From positions 1 through 64,000 of the forward strand of contig NZ_REFA01000006.1 in the NCBI RefSeq assembly GCF_003852705.1: 64,000 bases of DNA. The letters are read 5' to 3'. Shown here piece by piece: positions 32,366 through 42,281 of the stretch. Made by a program: the position numbers and the translations under genes. Source of the DNA: Amniculibacterium aquaticum. GTDB taxonomy: Bacteria; Bacteroidota; Bacteroidia; Flavobacteriales; Weeksellaceae. The notes beneath the pieces were generated by a model. The model worked only from the letters and a program-made list of their open reading frames with translations. It made no database searches and was not told where the DNA came from. Every line of letters begins with the position of its first letter. The stretch's first letter is position 1.

Positions 32366-33316
32366 ATGAATAGAAAAGACTTTTTAAAAATAGTAGGCGG
32401 AAGTACATTGGCAGCAACTTTGGTACCTCAAGGTTTAATGGCAGAATCCTTTGTTGGAAACCGATTGTTAGCCCCAAAGAAATTAACCATTCTGCATACC
32501 AACGATCAACACAGCAGGATAGAACCTTTTGACGAGTCCTATACCCGAAATCCCAACCAAGGTGGTTTTGCAAGAAGGGCAACGCTGATCCAACAAATTC
32601 GAGAGCAAGAAAACAATGTTTTGCTTTTGGATTGCGGAGATATTTTCCAAGGAACACCGTACTTTAATTTTTTCGGTGGTGAGTTGGAGTTCAAACTGAT
32701 GTCGATGATGAAGTACGATGCCGCAACCATGGGGAACCACGATTTCGACAACGGTTTAGAAGGTTTTGATAAAGCACTTCCCAATGCCAAATTTCCTTTT
32801 ATCTGCTCCAATTACGACTTCAAAAACACCCTTTTGGATGGCAAAACCGAGCCGTATAAGATTTTTAATAAAAACGGAATAAAAGTAGGAGTTTTTGGCG
32901 TAGGCATTGAACTGGAAGGCTTGGTAGGAAAGAAAAGCTATGGCGAAACGGTGTACCATCACCCTGTAGATGTCGCACAGCACTATGCCGATATGTTAAG
33001 AAACGATAAAAAGTGCGATGTGGTTATCTGTTTGTCCCACATCGGTTACGACTATCGTGATAATCCGCAAAAAATATCGGATAAAATCTTGGCTCAAAAA
33101 ACGGACAACATCGATCTGATCTTAGGAGGACATACCCATACTTTCCTGAAGGAACCCCAATCCATGATCAATAAAAATGGGAAAACGGTACTGGTTAATC
33201 AGGTCGGATGGGCAGGATTGATGCTCGGAAGATTGGATTTTTACTTTGATACACAAAAAAATATTCAGAAAATTTCTTGGAATAATTTAGAAATTAACGA
33301 CCAAATTTTAGCATAA
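32366..33316 (+). CDS. Metallophosphatase domain protein (catalytic half of a UshA-like 5'-nucleotidase)
   Basis: A 316-residue exported phosphoesterase. Metal-binding motifs are LHTNDQHS (D and H), DCGDIFQGTPYF, ATMGNHDFDNG (Asn-His-Asp), LSHIGYDYRDN and GGHTHTF. The N-terminus NRKDFLKIVGGSTLAATLV resembles a Tat signal with Arg-Lys in place of Arg-Arg. It ends where the C-terminal nucleoside-binding domain would start in UshA; that domain is the preceding gene. The pair is followed 6 bp later by porZ, so all three may share a transcript. Confidence 0.9.
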   Translation: MNRKDFLKIVGGSTLAATLVPQGLMAESFVGNRLLAPKKLTILHTNDQHSRIEPFDESYTRNPNQGGFARRATLIQQIREQENNVLLLDCGDIFQGTPYFNFFGGELEFKLMSMMKYDAATMGNHDFDNGLEGFDKALPNAKFPFICSNYDFKNTLLDGKTEPYKIFNKNGIKVGVFGVGIELEGLVGKKSYGETVYHHPVDVAQHYADMLRNDKKCDVVICLSHIGYDYRDNPQKISDKILAQKTDNIDLILGGHTHTFLKEPQSMINKNGKTVLVNQVGWAGLMLGRLDFYFDTQKNIQKISWNNLEINDQILA

Positions 33317-33322
33317 TTCATC

Positions 33323-35560
33323 ATGAGAAAGTCGTATTTACTTCTTGCGTTGGCCTTAGGAATTCAGCAGTTTTCGGCACAAACCATATCTTCAAAAAAA
33401 TGGAACGATTTGTTTTCATACAACAATATTTTGTCCATCAAAGAAGACAAAGGAACCCTGATTGCCGCAACAGAAAATGGAATTTTTTATTACAATACTT
33501 CATCTGGAGAAATTCGTAAATTGTCAAAAGCCAACGGTTTGCACGAAGTGAAAATTACGGCATTCGATTATAACCCGACCACACAAATCGGGTTGGTAGG
33601 GTATGCCAACGGCTCTATGGATGTTATTGGTCCTGATGGAATTTCTTACATTGTCGATATCCCAATTGCAACGGGTTTTACGGGTAATAAGAGAATTAAC
33701 CACATCAATATTTCTGGAAATCTTGCAGTGATTTCGGTTAATTATGGTGTGTCCATTTTCAAATTGGATAAAAAAGAATTTGCACAGTCTGCTTTTTTTG
33801 TAAACAACGGCATTTTTGAAGCCGCTAGAGAAGCCTCCATAAAAGACGACAAAGTCTATGTGGCAACAGCAACAGGACTGAAGTACCACGATATTAATGT
33901 TACTTTTCCGGTGTACAATACCTGGACAACTTTGTTAAATGGAGATTTTACACAAGCCGATTCCGAAAATTATGCTGTGGTATCTACTCCCAACACGGTT
34001 TATTTTGAATCTGGAGGCGTGTTCTCGCCCATCGCGCAAAATTTTGTGGAAATAAAAGATGTGGTAGCAACCGATCAAAATATTGTGGTAACCGACAAGC
34101 AACGCGTCTATGTATTCAGCAATACCGGACAGTACCAAAGCACTCCTGATTTTGGTGAAGATTGCAATACGGCTTCTTTTGTTGGTAATAAAATCTTTGG
34201 CGGAACGCCCAACTCTGGAGTAAAAGACGAGTCGAAAATGCAGTACAAACCAGACGGTCCATATAAAAATACATCGTATAAAATGTCCTTGTTGGGCAAT
34301 CAGATTTGGGTTGCATCTGGTGGTTTGTCTTCCTACGCTGGTGCTATTGAAAGAAATTTAGGCTATTATCATTTTGATGGAAACCAATGGAATTATCCAC
34401 AATATTTTGTCAATAATCCAAAGAAATTCAATGTTTTGGATGTCGTTGCCAATCCTCAAAATCCAACAGAAGTATATTTCACCAACTACATTTTTGCAGC
34501 CGGTGACAAAGGAATTTATAAGATGGAAGGCAATGTATTTAAGAAGCAATACAAAGGCGACGACTCCAATCAATATTACAATCGACCGGTAGGTATTGCC
34601 TTTGACGAAGACAATAAAATGTTTGTATCGGTAACCACCATAGAAAATTCTCCTGCAACAACCGGATATTATTATTACAACGCTGCAGCAGATGATTTTA
34701 CTTTGGTTCCGTTAATAAAATCGGGCGGTGTGCTGAAACCTTTGGTCAAAGACGGTTACCTTTTTATGCCTTGCCCTTATTTTGGCGACGGCGGTTTGAT
34801 TATTAACAAATATGGAAATAATCCGAGCATGGCAGGTCCCAATACCATCATTAAAACTGAAAATAATCTACCGGTAAACGGTACGGTTTCTGCCGCTTTG
34901 GACAACGATGAAGATTTGTGGATCGGAACTCGTGAAGGGTTAAGGATACTTTCTAACCCAACTTCGGCCATTTCGGATACCGGAATACAAACTCAACCGG
35001 TGGTCATCATGCAAAACGGAATTCCTGAAGAATCGTTCAGGAACAATACCATACTTCAAATTGCTGTAGATTCAGGAAATCACAAGTGGGTTTCTGTGGA
35101 TGGAGGTGGTGTGTATTACCTGAGTGCCAATGGGGAGCAAACCTTGAAGCATTTTACCAAAGAAAATTCGCCGCTACCAACCAATTCGGTTACCGATATT
35201 CAAATCGATCATAAGACCGGCAAAGTCTATTTTGTTAGTTTGGACGGAATTGTGGTTTACCAAAGTGATGCGATCGATGTCAATTCCAATTTTGGAAATG
35301 TTTTGGTCTATCCAAATCCAGTGGTTTATGCCCAATATAAAGGAAATGTGACCTTCAGAGGATTGGCGATGAAAACCAACATCCGGATTGCGGATGTTGC
35401 AGGAAATCTGGTGCATCAAGGGATTGCTAGAGGCGGTTTTTATGAGTGGAATCTCAGTAACCAAAGAGGGAATAGGGTAGCTTCAGGAGTCTATTTTGTA
35501 CTCATGACCAACGAAGACGGCACCGACAAAGCAACCGCTAAGATTGCGGTAGTTAACTAG
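33323..35560 (+). CDS. porZ: PorZ-like type IX secretion system protein
   Basis: PorZ is a surface part of the T9SS attachment complex that in Porphyromonas delivers anionic LPS to the sortase. The 745-residue protein has a signal peptide (to about residue 19, FSAQ), two long beta-propeller regions of the two-component-regulator-propeller type (NGIFYYNTSSGEIRKLSKANGL, LWIGTREGLRIL, KWVSVDGGGVYYLS), and a T9SS C-terminal domain (about 655-745: VYPNPV, WNLSNQRGNRVASGVYFVLM, ending KIAVVN). Position directly upstream of recO is, from memory, the usual place of porZ in Flavobacteriia. It has normal length for the family. Confidence 0.85.
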   Translation: MRKSYLLLALALGIQQFSAQTISSKKWNDLFSYNNILSIKEDKGTLIAATENGIFYYNTSSGEIRKLSKANGLHEVKITAFDYNPTTQIGLVGYANGSMDVIGPDGISYIVDIPIATGFTGNKRINHINISGNLAVISVNYGVSIFKLDKKEFAQSAFFVNNGIFEAAREASIKDDKVYVATATGLKYHDINVTFPVYNTWTTLLNGDFTQADSENYAVVSTPNTVYFESGGVFSPIAQNFVEIKDVVATDQNIVVTDKQRVYVFSNTGQYQSTPDFGEDCNTASFVGNKIFGGTPNSGVKDESKMQYKPDGPYKNTSYKMSLLGNQIWVASGGLSSYAGAIERNLGYYHFDGNQWNYPQYFVNNPKKFNVLDVVANPQNPTEVYFTNYIFAAGDKGIYKMEGNVFKKQYKGDDSNQYYNRPVGIAFDEDNKMFVSVTTIENSPATTGYYYYNAAADDFTLVPLIKSGGVLKPLVKDGYLFMPCPYFGDGGLIINKYGNNPSMAGPNTIIKTENNLPVNGTVSAALDNDEDLWIGTREGLRILSNPTSAISDTGIQTQPVVIMQNGIPEESFRNNTILQIAVDSGNHKWVSVDGGGVYYLSANGEQTLKHFTKENSPLPTNSVTDIQIDHKTGKVYFVSLDGIVVYQSDAIDVNSNFGNVLVYPNPVVYAQYKGNVTFRGLAMKTNIRIADVAGNLVHQGIARGGFYEWNLSNQRGNRVASGVYFVLMTNEDGTDKATAKIAVVN

Positions 35561-35564
35561 AACG

Positions 35565-36254
35565 ATGACCACACAAACGGGTTTTTTATTGTCGTATGTA
35601 AAATACGGCGACTACGATGCGGTGTTGAACTGTTTTACAAAAGAAAAAGGCTATCAAAGTTTTTTTATTAAAGGAATTTTCTCATCAAAAAACAAAAAGA
35701 GATCGTATCTAAGACCTCTCAACGAGTTGTGTTTTACCTTTGCTAAGCTCAACAAATCCGGGAAAATGGATTTGGTAAGTCAAATGGATTTGGTAGAAAA
35801 TCCAGACTTTTATCAAAATGTAAAATGCAATACCATCGTTTTTTTTATTGCTGAATTTCTCAATAGAAACCTGAAAAACGAAGCCGCTTCTGAGGTTTTG
35901 TATCAGGAAATTCTATGTTTTTTAAATGCTTTAGAACACGAAAATTATTGCAGCCACCATCTTTTTATGTTTCAGTTTCTTCGATTCTTAGGATTTGTTC
36001 CACTTTTGGATGAAGGACTGTTTCTAGATCCCGAAAAAGGAAGTTTTGTATCGCAATCCACTCATCATCTTTTTGATGAAGGAGTTTCTGCCGTTTGGAA
36101 AGAATTAATTTCCACAGAAGATCCCTATGGCTTTGTCATTCCATCACGGTTTAGAAGAGCTTTTTTAGAGAGCTTGTTGGTGTATTTCCAAATTCATGTC
36201 AGCGAATTTCGTGAGCCACAGTCGCTAGAAATTGTTCAGCAACTTTTTGAATAA
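35565..36254 (+). CDS. recO: DNA repair protein RecO
   Basis: RecO loads RecA onto SSB-covered single-stranded DNA and anneals strands. The 229-residue protein has the N-terminal OB fold (GFLLSYVKYGDYDAVLNCFTKEKGYQSFFIKGI) with the typical basic turn SSKNKKRSYLRPLNEL, and the helical C-terminal domain. No zinc-finger cysteines of the CxxC type are seen, as usual for Bacteroidota RecO. It starts 4 bp after the porZ stop and is convergent with the unknown gene at 36266-36652. Confidence 0.9.
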   Translation: MTTQTGFLLSYVKYGDYDAVLNCFTKEKGYQSFFIKGIFSSKNKKRSYLRPLNELCFTFAKLNKSGKMDLVSQMDLVENPDFYQNVKCNTIVFFIAEFLNRNLKNEAASEVLYQEILCFLNALEHENYCSHHLFMFQFLRFLGFVPLLDEGLFLDPEKGSFVSQSTHHLFDEGVSAVWKELISTEDPYGFVIPSRFRRAFLESLLVYFQIHVSEFREPQSLEIVQQLFE

Positions 36255-36265
36255 GGTGTGCGAAA

Positions 36266-36652
36266 TTAAATTTTCACTCGATAGATATCCGTTGCGTTTC
36301 TTTTGATGTTCGGGACAAAAAATCCGCCTTCTTCCGGAATAACCTCTTTGAGGTCGAAACGGCTACAATCCTTTGGTAACCCTGTAAATACCAGGGTGAA
36401 CCAATAGTCTTTCATGGGATGAACTTCTGTCCAATTTGGGAAAATAGAAATGTTTTCTGCATGTACCAATTGACATTCGTGGCCGCTTTCTTTATCGATA
36501 AGCACAGTTGTAGGCCAAATTCTAATCATATTTCCCCAAAATGGACTTGCCGGAAACATACAGTGGACAATCACTTGTCTTTCCTCAATCACTTTAGGAT
36601 CTATAGATCCCTGTATTTCTTTTGCAATAGACGGTTGGTCAATGTTTTCCAT
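36266..36652 (-). CDS. Conserved-looking protein of unknown function
   Basis: A 128-residue soluble protein that I cannot assign. It is acidic at the N-terminus (MENIDQPSIAKEIQGSIDP), then has a compact beta-rich body with many aromatic residues: WGNMIRIWPTTVLIDKESGHECQLVHAENIS, then FPNWTEVHPMKDYWFTLVFTGLP. There is no signal peptide or membrane segment. The ATG at 36652 is preferred to one 14 codons upstream because the upstream stretch is not hydrophobic or conserved-looking. The gene is convergent with recO (11-bp gap) and divergent from pyrG. Confidence 0.7.
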   Translation of the reverse strand: MENIDQPSIAKEIQGSIDPKVIEERQVIVHCMFPASPFWGNMIRIWPTTVLIDKESGHECQLVHAENISIFPNWTEVHPMKDYWFTLVFTGLPKDCSRFDLKEVIPEEGGFFVPNIKRNATDIYRVKI

Positions 36653-36794
36653 AATAATATCCAAATTCTTTTTGGATGTAAATTGATCTTGCAAACTTAT
36701 AAAATTTTAACCTAAATTCTTTGATTATTTGAGACTTAGTGGTACGAGATCAGAAGTGGAGAGGAATAAATTTGCGACATATTTTAAAATCCCC

Positions 36795-38423
<1,629 letters not shown>

Positions 38424-38444
38424 TATAAGCTTGAAAAATTATAG

Positions 38445-38479
38445 AATCCATCTCATTTTTTTTGAGGTGGATTTTTTTT
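38445..38479 (+). terminator. Rho-independent terminator of pyrG
   Basis: AATCCATCTC and GAGGTGGATT form a 10-bp stem (one G-T pair) with a T-rich loop, followed by a run of T residues. Confidence 0.85.
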
Positions 38480-38490
38480 ATTCAAAACAA

Positions 38491-38520
38491 TAAAAAATCC
38501 AAGGAGATTTTTCCTTGGAT
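38491..38520 (-). terminator. Rho-independent terminator of purK-purE
   Basis: On the minus strand ATCCAAGGA (38520-38512) pairs with TCCTTGGAT (38505-38497) and is followed by T residues. It sits 25 nt after the purE stop and faces the pyrG terminator. Confidence 0.85.
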
Positions 38521-38544
38521 GCTATTTTGATGACGGTTGTTGTA

Positions 38545-39060
38545 TTATTTTACATCATAAAAATTAGGATGTTGAGGCTTGATGTCCTCTATGGTTCCTA
38601 AAACTTTATCCGTAAGCGATTGTTGGTATTGAGCCAGTTTTTCTGAAACCGATGCATCGGCAACACCTAAGATTTTTGCAGACAAAATCCCTGCATTGGT
38701 AGCGCCGTTCAGTGCAACTGTAGCAACCGGAATTCCCGAAGGCATTTGCAAAATGGACAAAACAGAATCCCATCCATCAATAGAATTGGAGGATAAAATG
38801 GGAACACCAATCACAGGCAAAGTGGTACAACTTGCGACCATTCCAGGTAAATGAGCGGCACCTCCTGCTCCGGCAATAATAACTTCTATCCCTCTTTCCT
38901 TAGCGGTTTTGGCATAGTCTATCATGCGCTCCGGAGTTCTGTGGGCAGAGACTACCGTAAGTTCGTACGGAATTTCTAAATTTTTTAGGAAATCAGTAGC
39001 TTGTTGCATGATGGGCAAATCGCTCTGGCTTCCCATGATTATTCCTACTCGTGGTTTCAT
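38545..39060 (-). CDS. purE: 5-(carboxyamino)imidazole ribonucleotide mutase
   Basis: Class I PurE moves the carboxyl group of N5-CAIR to give CAIR in purine synthesis. The 171-residue protein shows the family motifs [27 protein letters not shown], and [25 protein letters not shown]. It lies 28 bp downstream of purK, with which it works as a pair; together they replace the single-step class II enzyme of animals. Length is normal. Confidence 0.95.
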   Translation of the reverse strand: MKPRVGIIMGSQSDLPIMQQATDFLKNLEIPYELTVVSAHRTPERMIDYAKTAKERGIEVIIAGAGGAAHLPGMVASCTTLPVIGVPILSSNSIDGWDSVLSILQMPSGIPVATVALNGATNAGILSAKILGVADASVSEKLAQYQQSLTDKVLGTIEDIKPQHPNFYDVK

Positions 39061-39088
39061 ATTTTATTCGATTTTATTCTTTAAATTT

Positions 39089-40198
39089 TTATTCGGCAAT
39101 TACTTTTACCATTCTTTTAATTTTCACCAATTCGTCCATCAACTCCTCCCTAGTATTGGCCAAAACATTGATGTGGCCCATTTTTCTGCCGGGTTTGGTG
39201 TCCAGTTTTCCATAAAGATGCACAAAGGCTTTTGGCATTTTCAGCACTTCGTCTAGACCTTGATAGACAACTTTTCCACTGTGTCCCTCTTCGCCTACCA
39301 AATTCAACATTCCAGAAAAAGAATGGATGTCGGTAGATGCCAAAGGTAGATTTTTTAGTGTTCTGTAAAATTGTTCGAATTGCGAATTGAGATTTCCTTC
39401 TTGCGTTTGGTGTCCAGAATTGTGCAATCTTGGAGCGGTTTCGTTTACCCAAACTTTACCTTCTTTGTCCAACAACAATTCTATGGCAAAAATTCCTGGA
39501 GATTTTGCAGCATCTATAAATTGCTGAGCAATGGTCTGAATTTGATCGTGTACCGAATCGGAAATTTGAGCCGGACAAATGTTGAAATCCAATAAATTAA
39601 GGACGGGATCGGCAACCATTTCAGTAACCGGAAATACTTTTACCTCTCCATTTTCATTTTGTGAAACGATGATGGACAACTCCTTTTCAATATCTACCAA
39701 AGCTTCCAATACCGATGGTACATCCCACATTTTGGCCAAATCTTCTTCGGTACGAATAATCTGAACGCCTTTTCCATCGTATCCTCCCGTGTTCATTTTT
39801 TGTACGAAAGGCAATGGGAAATTGACTTCGGATTTGTTGTGGATGATTTGGAAATCAGGACTTGGTATGCCTTTGTTTTGATAAAATTGTTTTTGTAAAA
39901 TTTTCTGCTGAATGATGCTGATGATTTTAGGATTCGGAATTACTTTTACCCCTTCGGATTCCAAATCAAACAATGCATCGGTATTGATGTGTTCAATCTC
40001 AATAGAAACCACCTCTTTGTCTTTTCCGAATTGGTACACGGCATCATAATCGTTGAAATCTCCCTGTGTAAATCGAGAAATATGTGCGCAAGAACAATCT
40101 TTGGAAGGATCTAAGACATAAATTTCGTCATCGTATTTCAATGCACTTTGTATAAACATTCTGCCCAATTGGCCACCTCCTAAAATTCCGATTTTCAT
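39089..40198 (-). CDS. purK: 5-(carboxyamino)imidazole ribonucleotide synthase
   Basis: PurK carboxylates AIR with ATP and bicarbonate to N5-CAIR, the substrate of PurE. The 369-residue ATP-grasp protein has the N-terminal Rossmann-like GILGGGQLGRMF, the ATP-binding segment (KMNTGGYDGKGVQII) and the C-terminal metal-binding part with WVNETAPRLHNSGHQTQEG. It is first in a two-gene purK-purE operon. Confidence 0.95.
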   Translation of the reverse strand: MKIGILGGGQLGRMFIQSALKYDDEIYVLDPSKDCSCAHISRFTQGDFNDYDAVYQFGKDKEVVSIEIEHINTDALFDLESEGVKVIPNPKIISIIQQKILQKQFYQNKGIPSPDFQIIHNKSEVNFPLPFVQKMNTGGYDGKGVQIIRTEEDLAKMWDVPSVLEALVDIEKELSIIVSQNENGEVKVFPVTEMVADPVLNLLDFNICPAQISDSVHDQIQTIAQQFIDAAKSPGIFAIELLLDKEGKVWVNETAPRLHNSGHQTQEGNLNSQFEQFYRTLKNLPLASTDIHSFSGMLNLVGEEGHSGKVVYQGLDEVLKMPKAFVHLYGKLDTKPGRKMGHINVLANTREELMDELVKIKRMVKVIAE

Positions 40199-40418
40199 TT
40201 TTTACTTGTATTAAAAGTCTATTTTTATTGATAAATTTTCTGAATTAATCTCAGATTTTTTTGCGTTGCAAAATTACATGAAAAATATAAGACTTCCATG
40301 TTTTGAACTTATTTAAATGGATACAAACAGGTTTTTAAAACACTTTTCTATATTTTTGTGGATTACAATTCTTAAATCAAAAATTAATAAATAGATGAAA
40401 TGTAACTGTGAAATTTTT

Positions 40419-41123
40419 ATGTTTTCAAAGTTAAAAATAGGTTTCGCAACAACAATCATCATGTTGATGAACAGCTGTGTCGCGTTGCAAAAAACGGCAA
40501 AGCAAGAGTTGTCGGATGGGTATTATTATAAAAAATCTGAAAATGGGAGAAAGTTTGTTTATGTTGATGTTAATCAAGAAGATATCAATATTTATGAAGA
40601 TCCAAACCTAAAGTTAGATACACTTCATGTTCCTAAAGTGTACAATTCATTAACCAATCGTGCCAACACTTCTTCTTTTTCTTTGGTTCAAAACAGTTTT
40701 GATGTAGATTTTTTGACCTTTCCGCTTAAATATCGCTTCTCAAATAAAAATGTACCGGCTCAGCTCAATGCCAATTTGAATGGGGCATTGTATCTGGGGT
40801 ATCGAACAGATGTGTATAGGATTTCTTATCCCAAAAGTCCATTGCAGTTTTCAGAAAGAACCTCCAATCATTTTGGATATTCCGTTGGATTTTTTTCTGG
40901 ATTAGGAAATACTTTTGTTTCGCCAACAACAACCAAAGAACAATTGTCGCAAGAATACGATGGTATTGTTTGGTCTAAAGGAATTGCAGGGATTGTTGCC
41001 GTAAATAATTTTTCAATTGGTTTGGCTTTGGGTTTTGATGAATTGATGGATCGTAACAAAAACATTTGGATCTACAACAACAAGCCTTGGCTTGGTTTGG
41101 TTTTTGGACTGAACTTAAACTGA
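40419..41123 (+). CDS. Putative outer-membrane-associated lipoprotein of unknown function
   Basis: A 234-residue lipoprotein: hydrophobic start then lipobox LMNSC with the Cys near residue 20. The body is rich in Asn, Tyr and Ser, and its second half alternates in the manner of beta-barrel strands (LNANLNGALYLGYRTDVYRIS, then FGYSVGFFSGLG and WLGLVFGLNLN at the C-terminus). The end in LGLVFGLNLN suggests a barrel-like protein. I do not recognise a family. The ATG at 40419 is chosen because the signal begins there; an upstream ATG at 40395 would put a charged Cys-rich peptide before it. Confidence 0.65.
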   Translation: MFSKLKIGFATTIIMLMNSCVALQKTAKQELSDGYYYKKSENGRKFVYVDVNQEDINIYEDPNLKLDTLHVPKVYNSLTNRANTSSFSLVQNSFDVDFLTFPLKYRFSNKNVPAQLNANLNGALYLGYRTDVYRISYPKSPLQFSERTSNHFGYSVGFFSGLGNTFVSPTTTKEQLSQEYDGIVWSKGIAGIVAVNNFSIGLALGFDELMDRNKNIWIYNNKPWLGLVFGLNLN

Positions 41124-41152
41124 TTGTTGCACCATCAAATTGGTCACATCAA

Positions 41153-41192
41153 TAAAAAAAAACTTCTGCTAAATTTTAACAGAAGTTTTTTG
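41153..41192. terminator. Bidirectional terminator between the lipoprotein and ferritin genes
   Basis: AAAAACTTCTG and CAGAAGTTTTT pair around an 11-nt AT-rich loop. A run of A residues on the left and T residues on the right make it usable from both directions; the two flanking genes are convergent. Confidence 0.82.
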
Positions 41193-41195
41193 TTT

Positions 41196-41714
41196 TTATT
41201 TTACTTTCGCATTCGGATCCGGTACGAAAACCCTTTGTGCCAACTCTTGGTCGAATAGATACAATGCCGAAGGATTGTCTTGTACCATTTTTATTTTACT
41301 AACCATTTGAGATGCGTTGGCTTCTTCTTCAACTTGTTCGTTTACAAACCATTGTAGGAAAGATACCGTAGCGTAATCGCTCTCTTCATTGGCCAATTTC
41401 ATAATATTGAAGATGCTTTTGGTTACCAACTTTTCGTGCTCCAAAGCTCTTTCAAAAATTTCTATAGCATTTTTGAACTCGTGAGGCGGTTGTTCTACAG
41501 ATTGTAGAATGATGTCGCCACCAACATCGTTCAGATAATCAAACATTTTATCGGCATGCATCATTTCTTCTTTGTGTTGTACACGGAAGTAATTGGCAAT
41601 ACCGTCCAAGTCGTTTTTGTAAAACCATGCCGACATGGACAGGTAATAATATGCTGCAAAATGTTCTTTTGCTATTTGCTCGTTAATCGCTTGTGCTATT
41701 CTTTCGCTAATCAT
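41196..41714 (-). CDS. ftnA: Non-haem ferritin
   Basis: Ferritin oxidises and stores iron in a 24-subunit cage. The 172-residue protein has the four-helix ferroxidase ligands of bacterial ferritins: Glu in INEQIAKEHFAAYYY, EEMMHADKMFDYL, and the third-helix Glu segment QWFVNEQVEEEANASQ. The ATG at 41714 is preferred to 41732 because a -7 box covers 41730-41737, which would place the upstream ATG inside the promoter. It is divergent from the Fur-family gene at 41813, so shared iron regulation is possible. Confidence 0.92.
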   Translation of the reverse strand: MISERIAQAINEQIAKEHFAAYYYLSMSAWFYKNDLDGIANYFRVQHKEEMMHADKMFDYLNDVGGDIILQSVEQPPHEFKNAIEIFERALEHEKLVTKSIFNIMKLANEESDYATVSFLQWFVNEQVEEEANASQMVSKIKMVQDNPSALYLFDQELAQRVFVPDPNAKVK

Positions 41715-41729
41715 TTCTAAATCTTTTTT

Positions 41730-41737
41730 CAAAATTA
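41730..41737 (-). promoter_or_regulatory. -7 promoter box of the ferritin gene
   Basis: TAATTTTG on the minus strand fits TAnnTTTG and lies 15 nt before the ferritin ATG at 41714. Confidence 0.5.
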
Positions 41738-41790
41738 CAAATTATCTCTTGGTTTCCCAAACGGAATGCTTTTGAAAGTCATGATTTTTT

Positions 41791-41798
41791 TATATTTG
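41791..41798 (+). promoter_or_regulatory. -7 promoter box of the Fur-family gene
   Basis: TATATTTG fits TAnnTTTG and is 14 nt before the ATG at 41813. It shares the 98-bp divergent region with the ferritin promoter. Confidence 0.55.
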
Positions 41799-41812
41799 AA
41801 TAAAATTTAAGG

Positions 41813-42238
41813 ATGTCTTTTTTAGAAAATTCAACCCATATTCTTCAAAAAAAAAATATTGGAATTACCGCCGTCAGGATTTTGGTTTTACAAGAGTTTT
41901 TGAAAACCAAACAATCCCTTTCGTTATCCGATTTGGAGGACAAACTGGATCCTTCTGATAGAAGTACTTTGTACAGAACTCTCAAAACTTTCGAGAGAAA
42001 AGGCATCATCCACGGCGTACAAGAAAACAACACCACTCAATATTTATTGTGTCAGGATGATTGTTCGGAAAATCGCCACCACGACACACATTTGCATTTT
42101 TATTGTTTGGTTTGTAAGAAAACCACATGCCTCAACGAGATTTCTTTTCCGAACATTCATTTACCAAAAGACTATTTACTGAAAGAATTGAAGCTGGTGG
42201 CACAAGGCATTTGTCCAGACTGTCAAACTTTGCCATAG
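41813..42238 (+). CDS. Fur-family metal-responsive regulator
   Basis: A 141-residue regulator with a winged-helix N-terminus (ITAVRILVLQEFLKTKQSLSLSDLEDKLDPSDRSTLYRTLKTFERKGI) and a C-terminal dimerisation domain with the metal-site segment HHDTHLHFYCLVCKKTTCL and a second CPDC pair. The two CxxC motifs form the structural zinc site of Fur and Zur proteins. Which metal it senses is not clear. It is 43 bp upstream of a zinc/cadmium-type exporter and divergent from ferritin, so it may link metal export and iron storage. Confidence 0.88.
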   Translation: MSFLENSTHILQKKNIGITAVRILVLQEFLKTKQSLSLSDLEDKLDPSDRSTLYRTLKTFERKGIIHGVQENNTTQYLLCQDDCSENRHHDTHLHFYCLVCKKTTCLNEISFPNIHLPKDYLLKELKLVAQGICPDCQTLP

Positions 42239-42281
42239 GGTTGCACGAAAAGACTTGTTAATTTTGTCTAAAATATTTACA

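Noticed and set aside
36266-36652. Assignment of the unknown protein as a recombination partner of recO
   Set aside because: The genes are convergent, and no motif supports a DNA-related role.
41715-41732. ATG 41732 as the ferritin start
   Set aside because: It overlaps the -7 promoter box at 41730-41737; the ferritin fold begins at the ATG at 41714.
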